Below, one piece after another: positions 45,220 through 54,089 of a stretch of 64,000 bases of DNA. How positions within the stretch are numbered: position 1 is the first letter of the stretch; each line of letters begins with the position of its first letter. This DNA is from Aquirickettsia sp965229725 (GTDB lineage: Bacteria; Pseudomonadota; Alphaproteobacteria; Rickettsiales; Midichloriaceae), in the NCBI GenBank assembly GCA_965229725.1, contig OZ245923.1:620001-684000 (forward strand). The letters are read 5' to 3'. The notes below the pieces were generated by a model, which saw only the letters and a program-made list of their open reading frames with translations, was not told the origin of the DNA and did not search any database. The position numbers and the translations under genes were made by a program.

Positions 45220-46284
45220 TCAACTATTGATTGTGCTTTTTTTTAATTTATCTAACCAACAAACATCCCCATATGAAAAAAATCTATAATCCTTATCTAT
45301 AGCATGTTTATATGCCATTTTAATATTATTTACACCAGAAAATGCGCTGACCAACATTATTAAGGTAGATTTTGGAGTATGAAAGTTAGTAATCAAACAA
45401 TCCACAATTTTAAATTCATACCCAGGTGTAATAAATATATCTGTCTCACTATTTTGCGGAATAATAAATCCATTACTATCAAAAGATGATTCAAGCGCTC
45501 TAAGCGAAGTGGTGCCTACGCATATAATTCTATTTCCATCTCTTTTAGTTTGATTAATTGCTTCTGTAGTTTGCTCAGAAATAATAAATTTCTCTGAATG
45601 CATTTTGTGGTTGTGAATATCTTCAGATTTTACAGGCATAAATGTTCCGGCACCAACATCTAATTTAATGTAGGCAATTTTAACACCTAAATTTTTAATC
45701 TTTTGCAGCATTTCATCATTAAAATGAAGACCTGCAGTGGGAGCGGCAACAGATCCATAATCTTTTGCAAATACAGTTTGATAATCACAAACATCTGACT
45801 TCTCCGGCTTCCTTTTAAAATAAGGGGGAATTGGCATTTCACCAATATCACATATCCTATTAAATAAATTAGAAGCACTATAATTAAATTTTAAAATGAA
45901 CTCTCCAGAATCTAATTTTTTAAAAACTGTGGCAACCAAACCTTTTTTAAAAATTATATCCTTACCTAGTTCTAATAACTTTCCAGGCTTGGCAAAAACA
46001 ATCCATTTGTCTTCATCTACTTCTCTATTCAAATATATTACAATATCTTTTATACCACTTGATGAATTACTAATCTGCCCAACTAAATATGCAGGAATTA
46101 CTTTACTATTATTCAAAACCAGCAAATCTCCTTTTTTAAATAATCTTAGTATTTCTGCAAATTTATAATCATAAATTTTAGAATCACCATTTAAATATAA
46201 AAGTCTAGAATTTCCTCTTGGATATTTAGGATATTTTGCAATTAAATCTTTGGGTAAATCAAAATCAAATTCAGAAAGTTTCAT
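45220..46284 (-). CDS. queA: S-adenosylmethionine:tRNA ribosyltransferase-isomerase QueA
   Basis: QueA transfers the ribosyl group of S-adenosylmethionine to 7-aminomethyl-7-deazaguanine in tRNA, the penultimate step of queuosine. The N-terminus is FDLPKDLIAKYPKYPRGNSRLL. The signature YQTVFAKDYGSVAAPTAGLHF occurs near residues 168-188. KLDVGAGTFMPVKSEDIHNHKMHSE and the C-terminal LITNFHTPKSTLIMLVSAF are also present. Length 354 is normal. It overlaps rppH by four bases and belongs to the ssb-rppH-queA unit. Confidence 0.95.
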   Translation of the reverse strand: MKLSEFDFDLPKDLIAKYPKYPRGNSRLLYLNGDSKIYDYKFAEILRLFKKGDLLVLNNSKVIPAYLVGQISNSSSGIKDIVIYLNREVDEDKWIVFAKPGKLLELGKDIIFKKGLVATVFKKLDSGEFILKFNYSASNLFNRICDIGEMPIPPYFKRKPEKSDVCDYQTVFAKDYGSVAAPTAGLHFNDEMLQKIKNLGVKIAYIKLDVGAGTFMPVKSEDIHNHKMHSEKFIISEQTTEAINQTKRDGNRIICVGTTSLRALESSFDSNGFIIPQNSETDIFITPGYEFKIVDCLITNFHTPKSTLIMLVSAFSGVNNIKMAYKHAIDKDYRFFSYGDVCWLDKLKKSTINS

Positions 46285-46751
46285 TTAAGGTTTTTTAAAA
46301 TTATGGCATTAAATTCACTCACTATATTCCTATACATATCTTTTTTAAAATCAACTATCATTTCCTCTAATTTATTTACATCAATCCATTTCCAATCTAC
46401 AAACTCAGCCCCAACTGTATTTATATTTATTTCTTCATCATTTCCTAAAAAATTAAGTAAAAACCACTTTTGTTTTTGACCTATATATTTTCCCTTGAAC
46501 CATTTCTTTTTGTATTTTAGTGGAAAATCGTACTTGAGCCAATTGCTAGATTCAGCAATAATATGAAAATTATTCGTCCCTATCTCTTCCATAACTTCTC
46601 TTAACAGCGCATCTTGAGGTAATTCATTCATCTCAATTCCGCCTTGTGGCATTTGCCATGCATTTTTAGGCTTTTTTCGCTCTGCAACAAAAGCTTGATT
46701 TTTGCTGTTAAGCATCATCATACCTACACCCAGTCTATATAAATTGGACAC
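46281..46751 (-). CDS. rppH: RNA pyrophosphohydrolase RppH (Nudix)
   Basis: RppH removes pyrophosphate from the 5' end of mRNA and starts decay. The Nudix box reads GGIEMNELPQDALLREVMEEIG at about residues 37-58, with all required Gly and Glu residues. The flanking YRLGVGMMMLN and WQMPQGG segments are typical. Length 156 is normal. It follows ssb by 22 bases and overlaps queA by four bases. A similar gene occurs in Rickettsia as an invasion-associated hydrolase, but a specific virulence role is not supported here. Confidence 0.92.
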   Translation of the reverse strand: MSNLYRLGVGMMMLNSKNQAFVAERKKPKNAWQMPQGGIEMNELPQDALLREVMEEIGTNNFHIIAESSNWLKYDFPLKYKKKWFKGKYIGQKQKWFLLNFLGNDEEININTVGAEFVDWKWIDVNKLEEMIVDFKKDMYRNIVSEFNAIILKNLK

Positions 46752-46773
46752 TAGAAATTTATTATGTATTTAA

Positions 46774-47205
46774 TCAATATGGAACTTGATCGTTATCCTT
46801 TTCATCGTCTGTTAAGTCTTCTATGACGCCAGCACCAGCAGGCTTATTACTATTTTTATTACCTAAGAGTATCACTGTGCTATTATAGGTCTGAAGAACA
46901 ATCTCTGTTGTATACTTTTTTATCCCTGTTTGATCATTCCATTCCCTAGTTTGAAGTGATCCTTCAATATAAACTCTCGTACCTTTATTGACATAACTTT
47001 TTATTATATTAACTAAAGCAGGAATAAACACAACGATTCTGTGCCATTCAGTTTTCTCTCTGCGTTCACCACTATTTTTGTCCTTCCAATTTTCAGTTGT
47101 TGCAAGCGGGAATGTTACAATTTCTTTACCTTCCTGCGTCAATCTTATTTCGGGCTCCTTTCCAACGTTTCCAATAAGAGTAACTTTATTTAAACTAACA
47201 ACCAT
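46774..47205 (-). CDS. ssb: Single-stranded DNA-binding protein
   Basis: SSB coats single-stranded DNA during replication and repair. The OB fold starts LNKVTLIGNVGKEPEIRLTQEGKEIVTFPLAT, and TEWHRIVVF is the conserved core. Residues ~112-143 form a disordered, acidic tail ending DDEKDNDQVPY, so the terminal DIPF-like docking motif is changed to QVPY, though still acidic plus aromatic. At 143 residues it is slightly short. It leads the ssb-rppH-queA unit and is divergent from rpmE. Confidence 0.95.
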   Translation of the reverse strand: MVVSLNKVTLIGNVGKEPEIRLTQEGKEIVTFPLATTENWKDKNSGERREKTEWHRIVVFIPALVNIIKSYVNKGTRVYIEGSLQTREWNDQTGIKKYTTEIVLQTYNSTVILLGNKNSNKPAGAGVIEDLTDDEKDNDQVPY

Positions 47206-47358
47206 TATATAAAACAGACCTTATTATTATTTAACATTACAGTTATAACTTTTTACCCATCATGTAAACAGAAAGTTCTCGAATATAAAAAAAATTTCTT
47301 GCTCTTATGTTAAATTTTATGTAATTAGAAGATAAATTGAATATCAATTAATAGCTTC

Positions 47359-47640
47359 ATGGCAAAAGTAACAAACAAAAAAGAAGAATCGAAAAATGAG
47401 AAGTCAGTTTCAAAAAAAGTAAAAAGCTCTCTTCATCCAAATTACAGAGAAATTACTGTTGAAATGACTAATGGAACTAAGTTCAAGACCAGATCAACTG
47501 TATCAAATGACTTGTTGAAATTGGATATTGATCCAACAACTCACCCAGCTTGGACTAAAGATGCAAATTATGTGAATACTAAGGCGACTGAAGTATCTAA
47601 ATTTAATAATAAATTTAAAGGACTTAGCTTTGGAAAATAA
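47359..47640 (+). CDS. rpmE: Ribosomal protein bL31 with Lys-rich N-terminal extension
   Basis: A 50S protein that bridges subunits. The core LHPNYREITVEMTNGTKFKTRSTVSNDLLKLDIDPTTHPAWT matches bL31 (HPxYxxI...T..(S)TxxxDLxLDI...HPFYTG) and FNNKFKGL ends it. The zinc Cys residues are absent (zinc-free type). About 24 extra Lys/Glu residues precede the core. Convergent with ftsB. The 11-bp inverted repeat following it is a good bidirectional terminator. Confidence 0.9.
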   Translation: MAKVTNKKEESKNEKSVSKKVKSSLHPNYREITVEMTNGTKFKTRSTVSNDLLKLDIDPTTHPAWTKDANYVNTKATEVSKFNNKFKGLSFGK

Positions 47641-47675
47641 GTAAAATAAAATTCGATAATTGACTTTTATTTTAC
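47641..47675. terminator. Bidirectional terminator between rpmE and ftsB
   Basis: GTAAAATAAAA (47641-47651) and TTTTATTTTAC (47665-47675) are perfect 11-base inverted copies with a 13-base loop. The element starts at the rpmE stop and overlaps the ftsB stop codon. T-rich arms on both strands suit termination of both convergent genes. Confidence 0.6.
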
Positions 47676-47984
47676 CTCACCACTTCCTGATATACATATT
47701 TCATCCTCATTAATTAAGCCAAAGTATTTTCTTGCAAGTTCATCAAGGTGATCCCTGTTGATGTTTTCATCGTAAACCAAACTCACCTTACTTTCTAAAT
47801 CGCTTCTTTCTTCATTTAATGCAATCAATTTACTTTTCCGAGAAATCACTTTTTCTTTTAGATCAAGCATCTTTATATAGCCTCTCTCGCCAACAAAACA
47901 GTGAAATACGAAATAACAGATAATGAATAAAAAGATAAAATTAAAAATGATAAATTTATAATTTATTTTCTTCAGTTTATTCAT
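47667..47984 (-). CDS. ftsB: Septum formation initiator FtsB/DivIC-like protein
   Basis: FtsB is a small bitopic divisome protein that joins FtsL and FtsQ. The 105-residue product has one membrane helix (about 12-31) followed by a coiled coil, YIKMLDLKEKVISRKSKLIALNEERSDLESKV. The C-terminal RDHLDELARKYFGLINEDE matches the DivIC/FtsB (LxxxAxxxLG(M/L)xxxxE) pattern. Convergent with rpmE; divergent from secG (86 bases). Confidence 0.8.
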   Translation of the reverse strand: MNKLKKINYKFIIFNFIFLFIICYFVFHCFVGERGYIKMLDLKEKVISRKSKLIALNEERSDLESKVSLVYDENINRDHLDELARKYFGLINEDEICISGSGEVK

Positions 47985-48070
47985 AAAAGGTTTTGATTAA
48001 TTATAATTAATATTGTATTAATACTTAGCTACTTATTAATATAATAAATATAAATTTTTTAAAGAAAAAA

Positions 48071-48385
48071 ATGCTACCTTTCTTATTCGGATTTCAAATT
48101 TTTATAACCATCTTACTATCATTAGTTATTATTTTTCAAAAATCTAGTAGTGATGGTATAGTTGTAAGCAATGCTGGTGGTCAAATGCCAAGCAGATCAC
48201 AAGCTACGTTTATAAGCAAATTTACTATATTCCTCATATTGATATTTATGGCTAACAGTTTATTATTAGCAAAAAATTCAGCAAGTGAACATGGTAACGA
48301 TAAATCCATTATAAAATCACTAGAAAATGAACATATTCACAAGGAAAAAGTTACAGATGGAACTAGTGTTCCAAAGATGGAGTAG
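48071..48385 (+). CDS. secG: Preprotein translocase subunit SecG
   Basis: SecG supports SecYE-dependent protein export. It has two membrane helices (about 4-22 and 55-73). The connecting loop QKSSSDGIVVSNAGGQMPSRSQATFISKFT matches the family pattern, in which LLQxGKG.. is followed by a Gly/Ser-rich stretch. A hydrophilic tail (~30 residues) ends the 104-residue protein. pyrG starts five bases after the stop, so the two are cotranscribed. Confidence 0.87.
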   Translation: MLPFLFGFQIFITILLSLVIIFQKSSSDGIVVSNAGGQMPSRSQATFISKFTIFLILIFMANSLLLAKNSASEHGNDKSIIKSLENEHIHKEKVTDGTSVPKME

Positions 48386-48390
48386 ATTTT

Positions 48391-50016
48391 GTGACTAAAT
48401 TTATATTTATTACAGGTGGAGTAGTTTCATCATTAGGTAAAGGCATTGCTACATCATCAATTGCAAGCTTGTTACAAGCACATGGATATAAATTGAGGAT
48501 AAAAAAACTAGATCCCTATTTAAACATTGACCCAGGAACAATGAGCCCTTTTCAACATGGAGAAGTTTTTGTTACTGATGATGGTGCAGAGACAGATTTG
48601 GATCTTGGTCATTATGAAAGGTTTACTGGGATATCTGCAAAAAAATCAGATTCTATCACTAGTGGAAAAATATACTCTAAATTACTTTTGAAAGAAAGGC
48701 GCGGAGATTATTTAGGCGGAACAGTGCAAGTAATACCCCATGTTACAAATTTAATAAAGGAATTTATTTTAAATGAAAGTAAATTAGTAGATTTTTTATT
48801 ATGCGAAATTGGTGGCACGGTAGGTGATATTGAAGGGCTACCATACTTTGAAGCAATAAGACAATTGGGATATGAACTTGGAAAAGAAAATGTCATCTAT
48901 ATTCATTTGACACTGGTTCCATACCTAAAGCATGCATCGGAACTTAAAACCAAACCAACCCAACATTCAGTAAAAGAATTAAGATCTATAGGCATTCAGC
49001 CGGATATTATATTGTGCAGAAGTGAAAGAAAAATTCCAGAACATGAAAGAAAAAAGATTGGGTTGTTTTGCAATATCAAAGAGGAAAATGTAATTCAATC
49101 TCAAGATCAAGATTCAATATACAAAATTCCTTTGGCATATCATCAGGAAGGCATTGATAGACAAATATTAAAAATTGTTAATTTACCATATAATGATAAT
49201 GCTGATTTATCTATATGGAGAAATATAGATGAAAGTAACAAGTTAATTAAAGGAAAGGTTAAAATAGCTGTAGTCGGCAAATATCACTCATATAAGGACT
49301 CTTATAAATCTTTAATTGAGGCTTTTAAGCATGCTGAAATACATCATAAATGCAAGGTAGAGTTAGTTTGGATTGGAACAGACAATATTAACGATAAAAA
49401 TATTTCAGAAAAACTTGGCAATGTAGATGGTATTATTGTGCCTGGAGGCTTTGGAAAAAGAGGGGTAGAAGAAAAGATTTTAGCAATAAAATTTGCCCGC
49501 ACAAACAAGATACCATTTTTTGGAATTTGCTTAGGTATGCAATTGGCTACAATTGAATATGCCAGAAATGTTTTAAATATTTCTGATGCTCATTCAACTG
49601 AATTCGATCTTGAATGCACCAACATATTTGATTTAATGCAAAATCAAATTAAAGATAATAATCTAGAAAATCAATCCTCTAAAACAAAAATAGGAGGCAC
49701 ATTAAGGCTAGGCAACTATAAGTGCACTTTAGAAAAAAATAGTAAAATTCAAAATATCTATAAATCATTGCAAATTGAAGAAAGACATAGACACAGATAT
49801 GAATTTAATGTTAGCTTTGAGGATAAATTTATAAATAGTGACTTGAGTTTTAGTGGCATGTCTTCTGATAATAAATATGTAGAAACAATGGAGTTAAAAA
49901 ATCATCCATGGTTTATTGGCGTACAATATCATCCAGAATATAAATCAAGACCATTTTCTCCACATCCCCTATTTATATCTTTCATCAGTTCAGCAAAAAA
50001 TAAATTAAATTCATAG
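48391..50016 (+). CDS. pyrG: CTP synthase
   Basis: CTP synthase aminates UTP with glutamine or ammonia. The start is the GTG at 48391, since the family begins KFIFITGGVVSSLGKGIAT right after it and there is no ATG upstream of this motif. LDPYLNIDPGTMSPFQHGEVFV and GGTVGDIEGLPYFEAIRQ are the amidoligase signatures (1-270). The glutaminase domain carries the catalytic Cys in FGICLGMQLATIEYARN and the His/Glu in QYHPEYKSRP. Length 541 is standard. It is cotranscribed with secG and with the following membrane gene (10 bases). Presence of pyrG means the cell does not depend entirely on imported CTP. Confidence 0.97.
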   Translation: MTKFIFITGGVVSSLGKGIATSSIASLLQAHGYKLRIKKLDPYLNIDPGTMSPFQHGEVFVTDDGAETDLDLGHYERFTGISAKKSDSITSGKIYSKLLLKERRGDYLGGTVQVIPHVTNLIKEFILNESKLVDFLLCEIGGTVGDIEGLPYFEAIRQLGYELGKENVIYIHLTLVPYLKHASELKTKPTQHSVKELRSIGIQPDIILCRSERKIPEHERKKIGLFCNIKEENVIQSQDQDSIYKIPLAYHQEGIDRQILKIVNLPYNDNADLSIWRNIDESNKLIKGKVKIAVVGKYHSYKDSYKSLIEAFKHAEIHHKCKVELVWIGTDNINDKNISEKLGNVDGIIVPGGFGKRGVEEKILAIKFARTNKIPFFGICLGMQLATIEYARNVLNISDAHSTEFDLECTNIFDLMQNQIKDNNLENQSSKTKIGGTLRLGNYKCTLEKNSKIQNIYKSLQIEERHRHRYEFNVSFEDKFINSDLSFSGMSSDNKYVETMELKNHPWFIGVQYHPEYKSRPFSPHPLFISFISSAKNKLNS

Positions 50017-50026
50017 GCTGGTATTT

Positions 50027-50527
50027 ATGAAAAAAAATTCTAAAATTGATTCCTTTTTTAGTAGCTATAAATCTATTATATTGATGATTTTACTACTCTT
50101 TACATCCTTGGCTTTTTCCTTTATTTCTACCAATCTTTTTATTTTAACTTTTTTTGGATTCCTACCAACGCTTGTTGCTATAGCAATTGACAAATATCCA
50201 AAAAAAATTTTATCACAGATTATATTTTTATTTAATATTCTTGGTAGCATTCACTTGTTCTTAGAAATACTGTTTCATCCAAATAATATAGATCAAATTT
50301 CCTATTTAGTAATTTCCATTCCACACACCTGGCTTGTTATATATTCATCATGCGCATTTGGATGGATAGTATATTTATTGGTTCCAAAAATCATTTACTA
50401 TTTCTCCTATAGCAATAAGTTAGATTTGCTCGATAAACTAAATAAGGAATTAAATGACATATACCTGGAATGGGGTGAAGAAAATATAAACATGGCTTTA
50501 AATGAAATTTCTAAAAAGAAAATTTAA
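50027..50527 (+). CDS. Uncharacterised four-helix membrane protein
   Basis: The 166-residue protein has four membrane helices (about 16-37, 40-55, 59-82 and 95-128). A conserved-looking IAIDKYPKKILSQIIFLFNILGSIHLFLEILFHP segment links the second and third, and a hydrophilic helical C-terminus ends it (LDKLNKELNDIYLEWGEENINMALNEI). It has no signal peptide of the cleavable type. It follows pyrG by 10 bases and is probably the end of the secG-pyrG unit. The family is not known to me. Confidence 0.6.
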   Translation: MKKNSKIDSFFSSYKSIILMILLLFTSLAFSFISTNLFILTFFGFLPTLVAIAIDKYPKKILSQIIFLFNILGSIHLFLEILFHPNNIDQISYLVISIPHTWLVIYSSCAFGWIVYLLVPKIIYYFSYSNKLDLLDKLNKELNDIYLEWGEENINMALNEISKKKI

Positions 50528-50537
50528 TTATCTTACC

Positions 50538-50561
50538 TTATAGCTTATACACTCAGCTATA
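50538..50561. terminator. Hairpin after the secG-pyrG unit
   Basis: TTATAGC (50538-50544) pairs with GCTATA (50556-50561) around an 11-base loop, 10 bases after the membrane protein stop. It may terminate the unit; no strong T-run follows. Confidence 0.3.
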
Positions 50562-50710
50562 GCCATGCAATTACCTTCGCACAAAACATACCATGGTGTT
50601 TTCATTAGTTTCTAAATCACACCTCATATGATATAAATATCGTCTAACTGTATTTACTTAAAATTGTATTTGATGTACGATTAACTTAGGTGTTTATAAA
50701 GGGGGATTTT

Positions 50711-51280
50711 ATGACAAACAATATTATGTATGCGGCACCTATAGGTGAAAAAATAGTTAGTAATTCTCACTATATATATAATATAGTAAAATATCCAATG
50801 ATTGGGTTAGGAATAGCAGGACTAGGTTATTATGTTGGTGGAATATTATATCAACATGACTTGTTGATTGAGTTAGTTTCAAAATTTGACACAAATAATG
50901 CGCATAAGCTTACTATTTTAAAGCATTATATATTAGCGAAGGATAATTTAAATATTTCAAATAACCTCTTAGTAGGGTTAGTTTCAAAATTTGATAAAAA
51001 TACTGGATATCAGTTAGCTGTATTCAAACATTATGTGTTAGCTCAGGATAGTTTCGATAATATATATGAATCAATGAATTTAGAGCACTTTGGTAAATTT
51101 TTATCAAATAGCGCTCTAGCTTTAGGATATAGCGCGGCATATATTTATAGTAAATCTTCAGATTTTATCAGTGGATTGATGCCAGATAATTTACCTTTTT
51201 CATCTAAAGCTGATGAAGAATATGGTCTCTTCAACGAAACCTACAAGGCCTTAGAAAATGTTGAAGATATATTTGTGTAG
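50711..51280 (+). CDS. Orphan protein with an internal 35-residue duplication
   Basis: The start is set at the ATG 50711 because a strong AAAGGGGG Shine-Dalgarno lies 5 bases before it; an upstream GTG (50690) would include this site. The 189-residue product is not recognised. Residues 31-47 form a Gly-rich membrane helix (IGLGIAGLGYYVGGILY). Two successive copies of a 35-residue unit follow (51-83 and 86-118), both containing LVSKFD, KHY and LA-x-D; about half the positions are identical. The C-terminal half is less structured and contains PFSSKADEEYGLF. No cleavable signal peptide is seen. It stands alone between pyrG's unit and guaA. A membrane-anchored or secreted function is possible. 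Confidence 0.6.
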   Translation: MTNNIMYAAPIGEKIVSNSHYIYNIVKYPMIGLGIAGLGYYVGGILYQHDLLIELVSKFDTNNAHKLTILKHYILAKDNLNISNNLLVGLVSKFDKNTGYQLAVFKHYVLAQDSFDNIYESMNLEHFGKFLSNSALALGYSAAYIYSKSSDFISGLMPDNLPFSSKADEEYGLFNETYKALENVEDIFV

Positions 51281-51330
51281 TAAAGTTGCGGATTACATTT
51301 AGATAAAATATAATCCAAGCAATATATAAT

Positions 51331-52887
51331 TCATTCCATTTCAATTGTTGCGGGAGGCTTTGAAGTAATATCATACATAACCCTATTTATGCCCTGAACT
51401 TCATTCACGATTTTTCTCGCAACATATCCAAGTACATTGTGAGGCAAATCTACATAATCAGCGGTCATCCCATCAACAGAAGTAACTGCTCTCAGAACAC
51501 ATATGTATTGATACGTTCTTGCATCACCCATAACACCAACTGTTTTAACAGGTAAAAGGGCTACATAAGCCTGCCATATTTTATCATAAAGACCATTTTC
51601 TTTAAGCGCATTGATGAATATATAGTCCGCCTTTCTAAGGATATCGCATTTCTCCTCAGTTACCTCTCCAATCACTCTAATCCCCAAACCTGGGCCTGGA
51701 AATGGATGCCTATTTAGAATCAAATTTGGCACACCTAATTCTTTGCCTAATTTTCTTACCTCATCTTTGAATAATAACTTAAGTGGTTCAATAAGCTTTA
51801 AATTACCCATATCTTCTGGCAATCCTCCTACATTATGGTGAGACTTTATAGTTACTTTTTTACCAGTAGAAGTGGCTGCTGATTCAATGACATCAGGATA
51901 TATTGTGCCTTGTGCAAGATATTGGATGTCTCCAAGTTCTTTAATAGCATTTTGAAATGTTTCAATGAATACTCGACCTATAATTTTTCGCTTCTCTTCA
52001 GGGTCAATCACCCCCTTAAGTTCAGATAGAAACTTTTTACTTGCATCTATAGTAATTATTTGGAGGTCAAAACTACCTTTTAAGCTTCTTTCTACTTCCT
52101 CAACTTCATTATGTCTTAAGAGTCCATTATTAACAAAAATACAATAAAGCTGTTTTCCAATCGCTCTATGAAGAAGAGTGGCTACAACTGTTGAATCAAC
52201 ACCTCCAGATAAACCAAGTACAACTTTTTCTTTTCCAATTTTATTACTGATCTGAGCAACTGCCTCTTCTATAAAGGAACCCATTTTCCAATCTTTTTTG
52301 CAGCCAGCAATTTTTATAAGAAATATATCTAATAGTTTAATCCCATCAGGAGTATGCGATACTTCAGGGTGAAATTGCAATCCAAATATATTTTTTGATT
52401 TATGTTGAATAGCTGCATAAGGCGCCTTATCTGTTTTTGCAATAACTTTAAAGTCATTTGGTAATTTATTTATGTAATCACCATGACTCATCCATACCTG
52501 ATAACTACTTTGTGGTTGCCAATAGTTATCAAATAATACTGATTTTTCTAAAATTTCTAATTGTGCTTCACCGTAACTACTTGATGTAGAACTTGCCACA
52601 TTACCACCAAAATCTTTGCAAATTGCTTGTTGGCCATAGCAAATACCTAAAATTGGAATATTTAGTTCATAAACAATTTTTGGAATTTCAGGTGAGTCAA
52701 AATCAGTTACCGACTCACTACCACCAGACAATATTATTGCCTTAGGATTGAAATCTCTTATCTCCTTATCAGAAATTGAAAAGGGCTTAATTTCACTATA
52801 TATATTCAGCTCTCTAATTCTACGAGTAATCAGCTGAGTTACTTGAGAACCAAAGTCGAGAATTAAAACTTTATCATGATTATTCAT
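51331..52887 (-). CDS. guaA: GMP synthase (glutamine-hydrolysing)
   Basis: GuaA converts XMP to GMP with glutamine and ATP. The glutaminase domain (1-190) has ILGICYGQQAIC with the catalytic Cys and GLQFHPEVSHT with the catalytic His and Glu. The ATP pyrophosphatase domain has LGLSGGVDSTVVATLLHRAIG near residue 227. The C-terminal dimerisation domain carries the usual RHPFPGPGLGIRVIGE. Length 518. Its start overlaps the guaB stop by four bases (guaB-guaA operon). Confidence 0.97.
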   Translation of the reverse strand: MNNHDKVLILDFGSQVTQLITRRIRELNIYSEIKPFSISDKEIRDFNPKAIILSGGSESVTDFDSPEIPKIVYELNIPILGICYGQQAICKDFGGNVASSTSSSYGEAQLEILEKSVLFDNYWQPQSSYQVWMSHGDYINKLPNDFKVIAKTDKAPYAAIQHKSKNIFGLQFHPEVSHTPDGIKLLDIFLIKIAGCKKDWKMGSFIEEAVAQISNKIGKEKVVLGLSGGVDSTVVATLLHRAIGKQLYCIFVNNGLLRHNEVEEVERSLKGSFDLQIITIDASKKFLSELKGVIDPEEKRKIIGRVFIETFQNAIKELGDIQYLAQGTIYPDVIESAATSTGKKVTIKSHHNVGGLPEDMGNLKLIEPLKLLFKDEVRKLGKELGVPNLILNRHPFPGPGLGIRVIGEVTEEKCDILRKADYIFINALKENGLYDKIWQAYVALLPVKTVGVMGDARTYQYICVLRAVTSVDGMTADYVDLPHNVLGYVARKIVNEVQGINRVMYDITSKPPATIEME

Positions 52888-54008
52888 ATCGTATTTTTGT
52901 AATTAGTAGTTGGTTCTGATTGATCTAAGCTGTGAATATGACTTTCCCTCATTCCTGCTGGAGTTATTTTAATAAATTTACAATTCTTCTTCATTTGCTC
53001 AATAGTTTTATTACCTGTATATCCCATTGCTGAAGTTAATCCTCCAAGTAATTGAGTCACAACGTCATTAACCGCACCTTTGTATCCCATATACCCCTCC
53101 ACTCCTTGGGGCACTAAATTTGTTTCACCTTTTTGAAAATACCTATCTGCTGAGCCAGATTTCATTGCTTCTACCGACCCCATACCTCTATATTTTTTAT
53201 ACTTTTTATTACCAATAGTTATGATTTTTCCCGGCGCCACATCTGTCCCAGCTAGGAGCGAGCCCAACATTACACAATCAGCACCAGCAGCAATAGCCTT
53301 CACTAAATCTCCAGAAAATTTTATTCCACCATCAGCTATTAAAAAAGAATCCTTTGTTTTGCAAATTTGCGCAACCTCTAATATCGCAGACAATTGTGGA
53401 ACTCCTATTCCAGAAACAATTCTCGTTGTACAAATTGAACCAGGCCCAATTCCAACTTTTAAAGTATCTGCTCCTGCGTAGAGCAATGCAAGAGCCGCAT
53501 CTTTAGTTGCAATATTGCCCGCAATTATCTCTGCTTGCGGATATAATTTTTTAATTTCTTTTATTGTATCAATAACATTTTGCGAATGACCATGCGATGT
53601 ATCAATAGCAATTGCATCTACATTAACTTTCATTAATGCTTCTACCCTCTGAATTGCATCCTCTCCTGTCCCAACAGCTGCAAGAACCCTAAGATTATTA
53701 TTATCATCAACACAGGCATTTTGATCTTTTAAAATATCTACTTTATGCTTCTTTACCTTATTCACTTCCTTACATTGCAAATCAATACTCAAATTTTTAT
53801 GAATTGCTCCTATACCACCAAAAAGAGCCATTTCTATTGCCATCTTATGTTCTGTCACTGTATCCATAGCAGCAGATATTAGTGGAATTTTAAGGGTTAT
53901 TTTCTTTGTTAATCTTGTAGTTATATCAGCTTCTTTTGGAATTATATTTGAATAACTCGGTTCAATCAAAACATCATCAAAAGAATACGATTCTTTTATT
54001 TTTTTCAT
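52884..54008 (-). CDS. guaB: IMP dehydrogenase lacking the CBS (Bateman) domain
   Basis: GuaB oxidises IMP to XMP with NAD+, the first committed step to GMP. The start is the ATG ending at 54008 (MKKIKESYSFDDVLIEP); the upstream ATG at 54056 only adds an A/T-coded, unlikely N-terminus. The catalytic Cys lies in KVGIGPGSICTTR, and the mobile flap is GGIKFSGDLVKAIAAGADCVMLG onwards. The usual ~120-residue CBS pair inserted after VKKH is absent: the sequence goes directly from KVNKVKKHKVDILKDQ to NLRVLAAVGTGE. The protein is therefore 374 residues rather than ~485, as in the short Borrelia-type enzyme. Allosteric purine control by the Bateman domain must be missing. It overlaps guaA by four bases and is divergent from the deaminase gene. 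Confidence 0.95.
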   Translation of the reverse strand: MKKIKESYSFDDVLIEPSYSNIIPKEADITTRLTKKITLKIPLISAAMDTVTEHKMAIEMALFGGIGAIHKNLSIDLQCKEVNKVKKHKVDILKDQNACVDDNNNLRVLAAVGTGEDAIQRVEALMKVNVDAIAIDTSHGHSQNVIDTIKEIKKLYPQAEIIAGNIATKDAALALLYAGADTLKVGIGPGSICTTRIVSGIGVPQLSAILEVAQICKTKDSFLIADGGIKFSGDLVKAIAAGADCVMLGSLLAGTDVAPGKIITIGNKKYKKYRGMGSVEAMKSGSADRYFQKGETNLVPQGVEGYMGYKGAVNDVVTQLLGGLTSAMGYTGNKTIEQMKKNCKFIKITPAGMRESHIHSLDQSEPTTNYKNTI

Positions 54009-54089
54009 TTTTAAAATTCTTGCATTTTTAAAATAGTAATATAGTAATAATAGCATATAAAGTCACCATATATTATTTACCCAAATATT

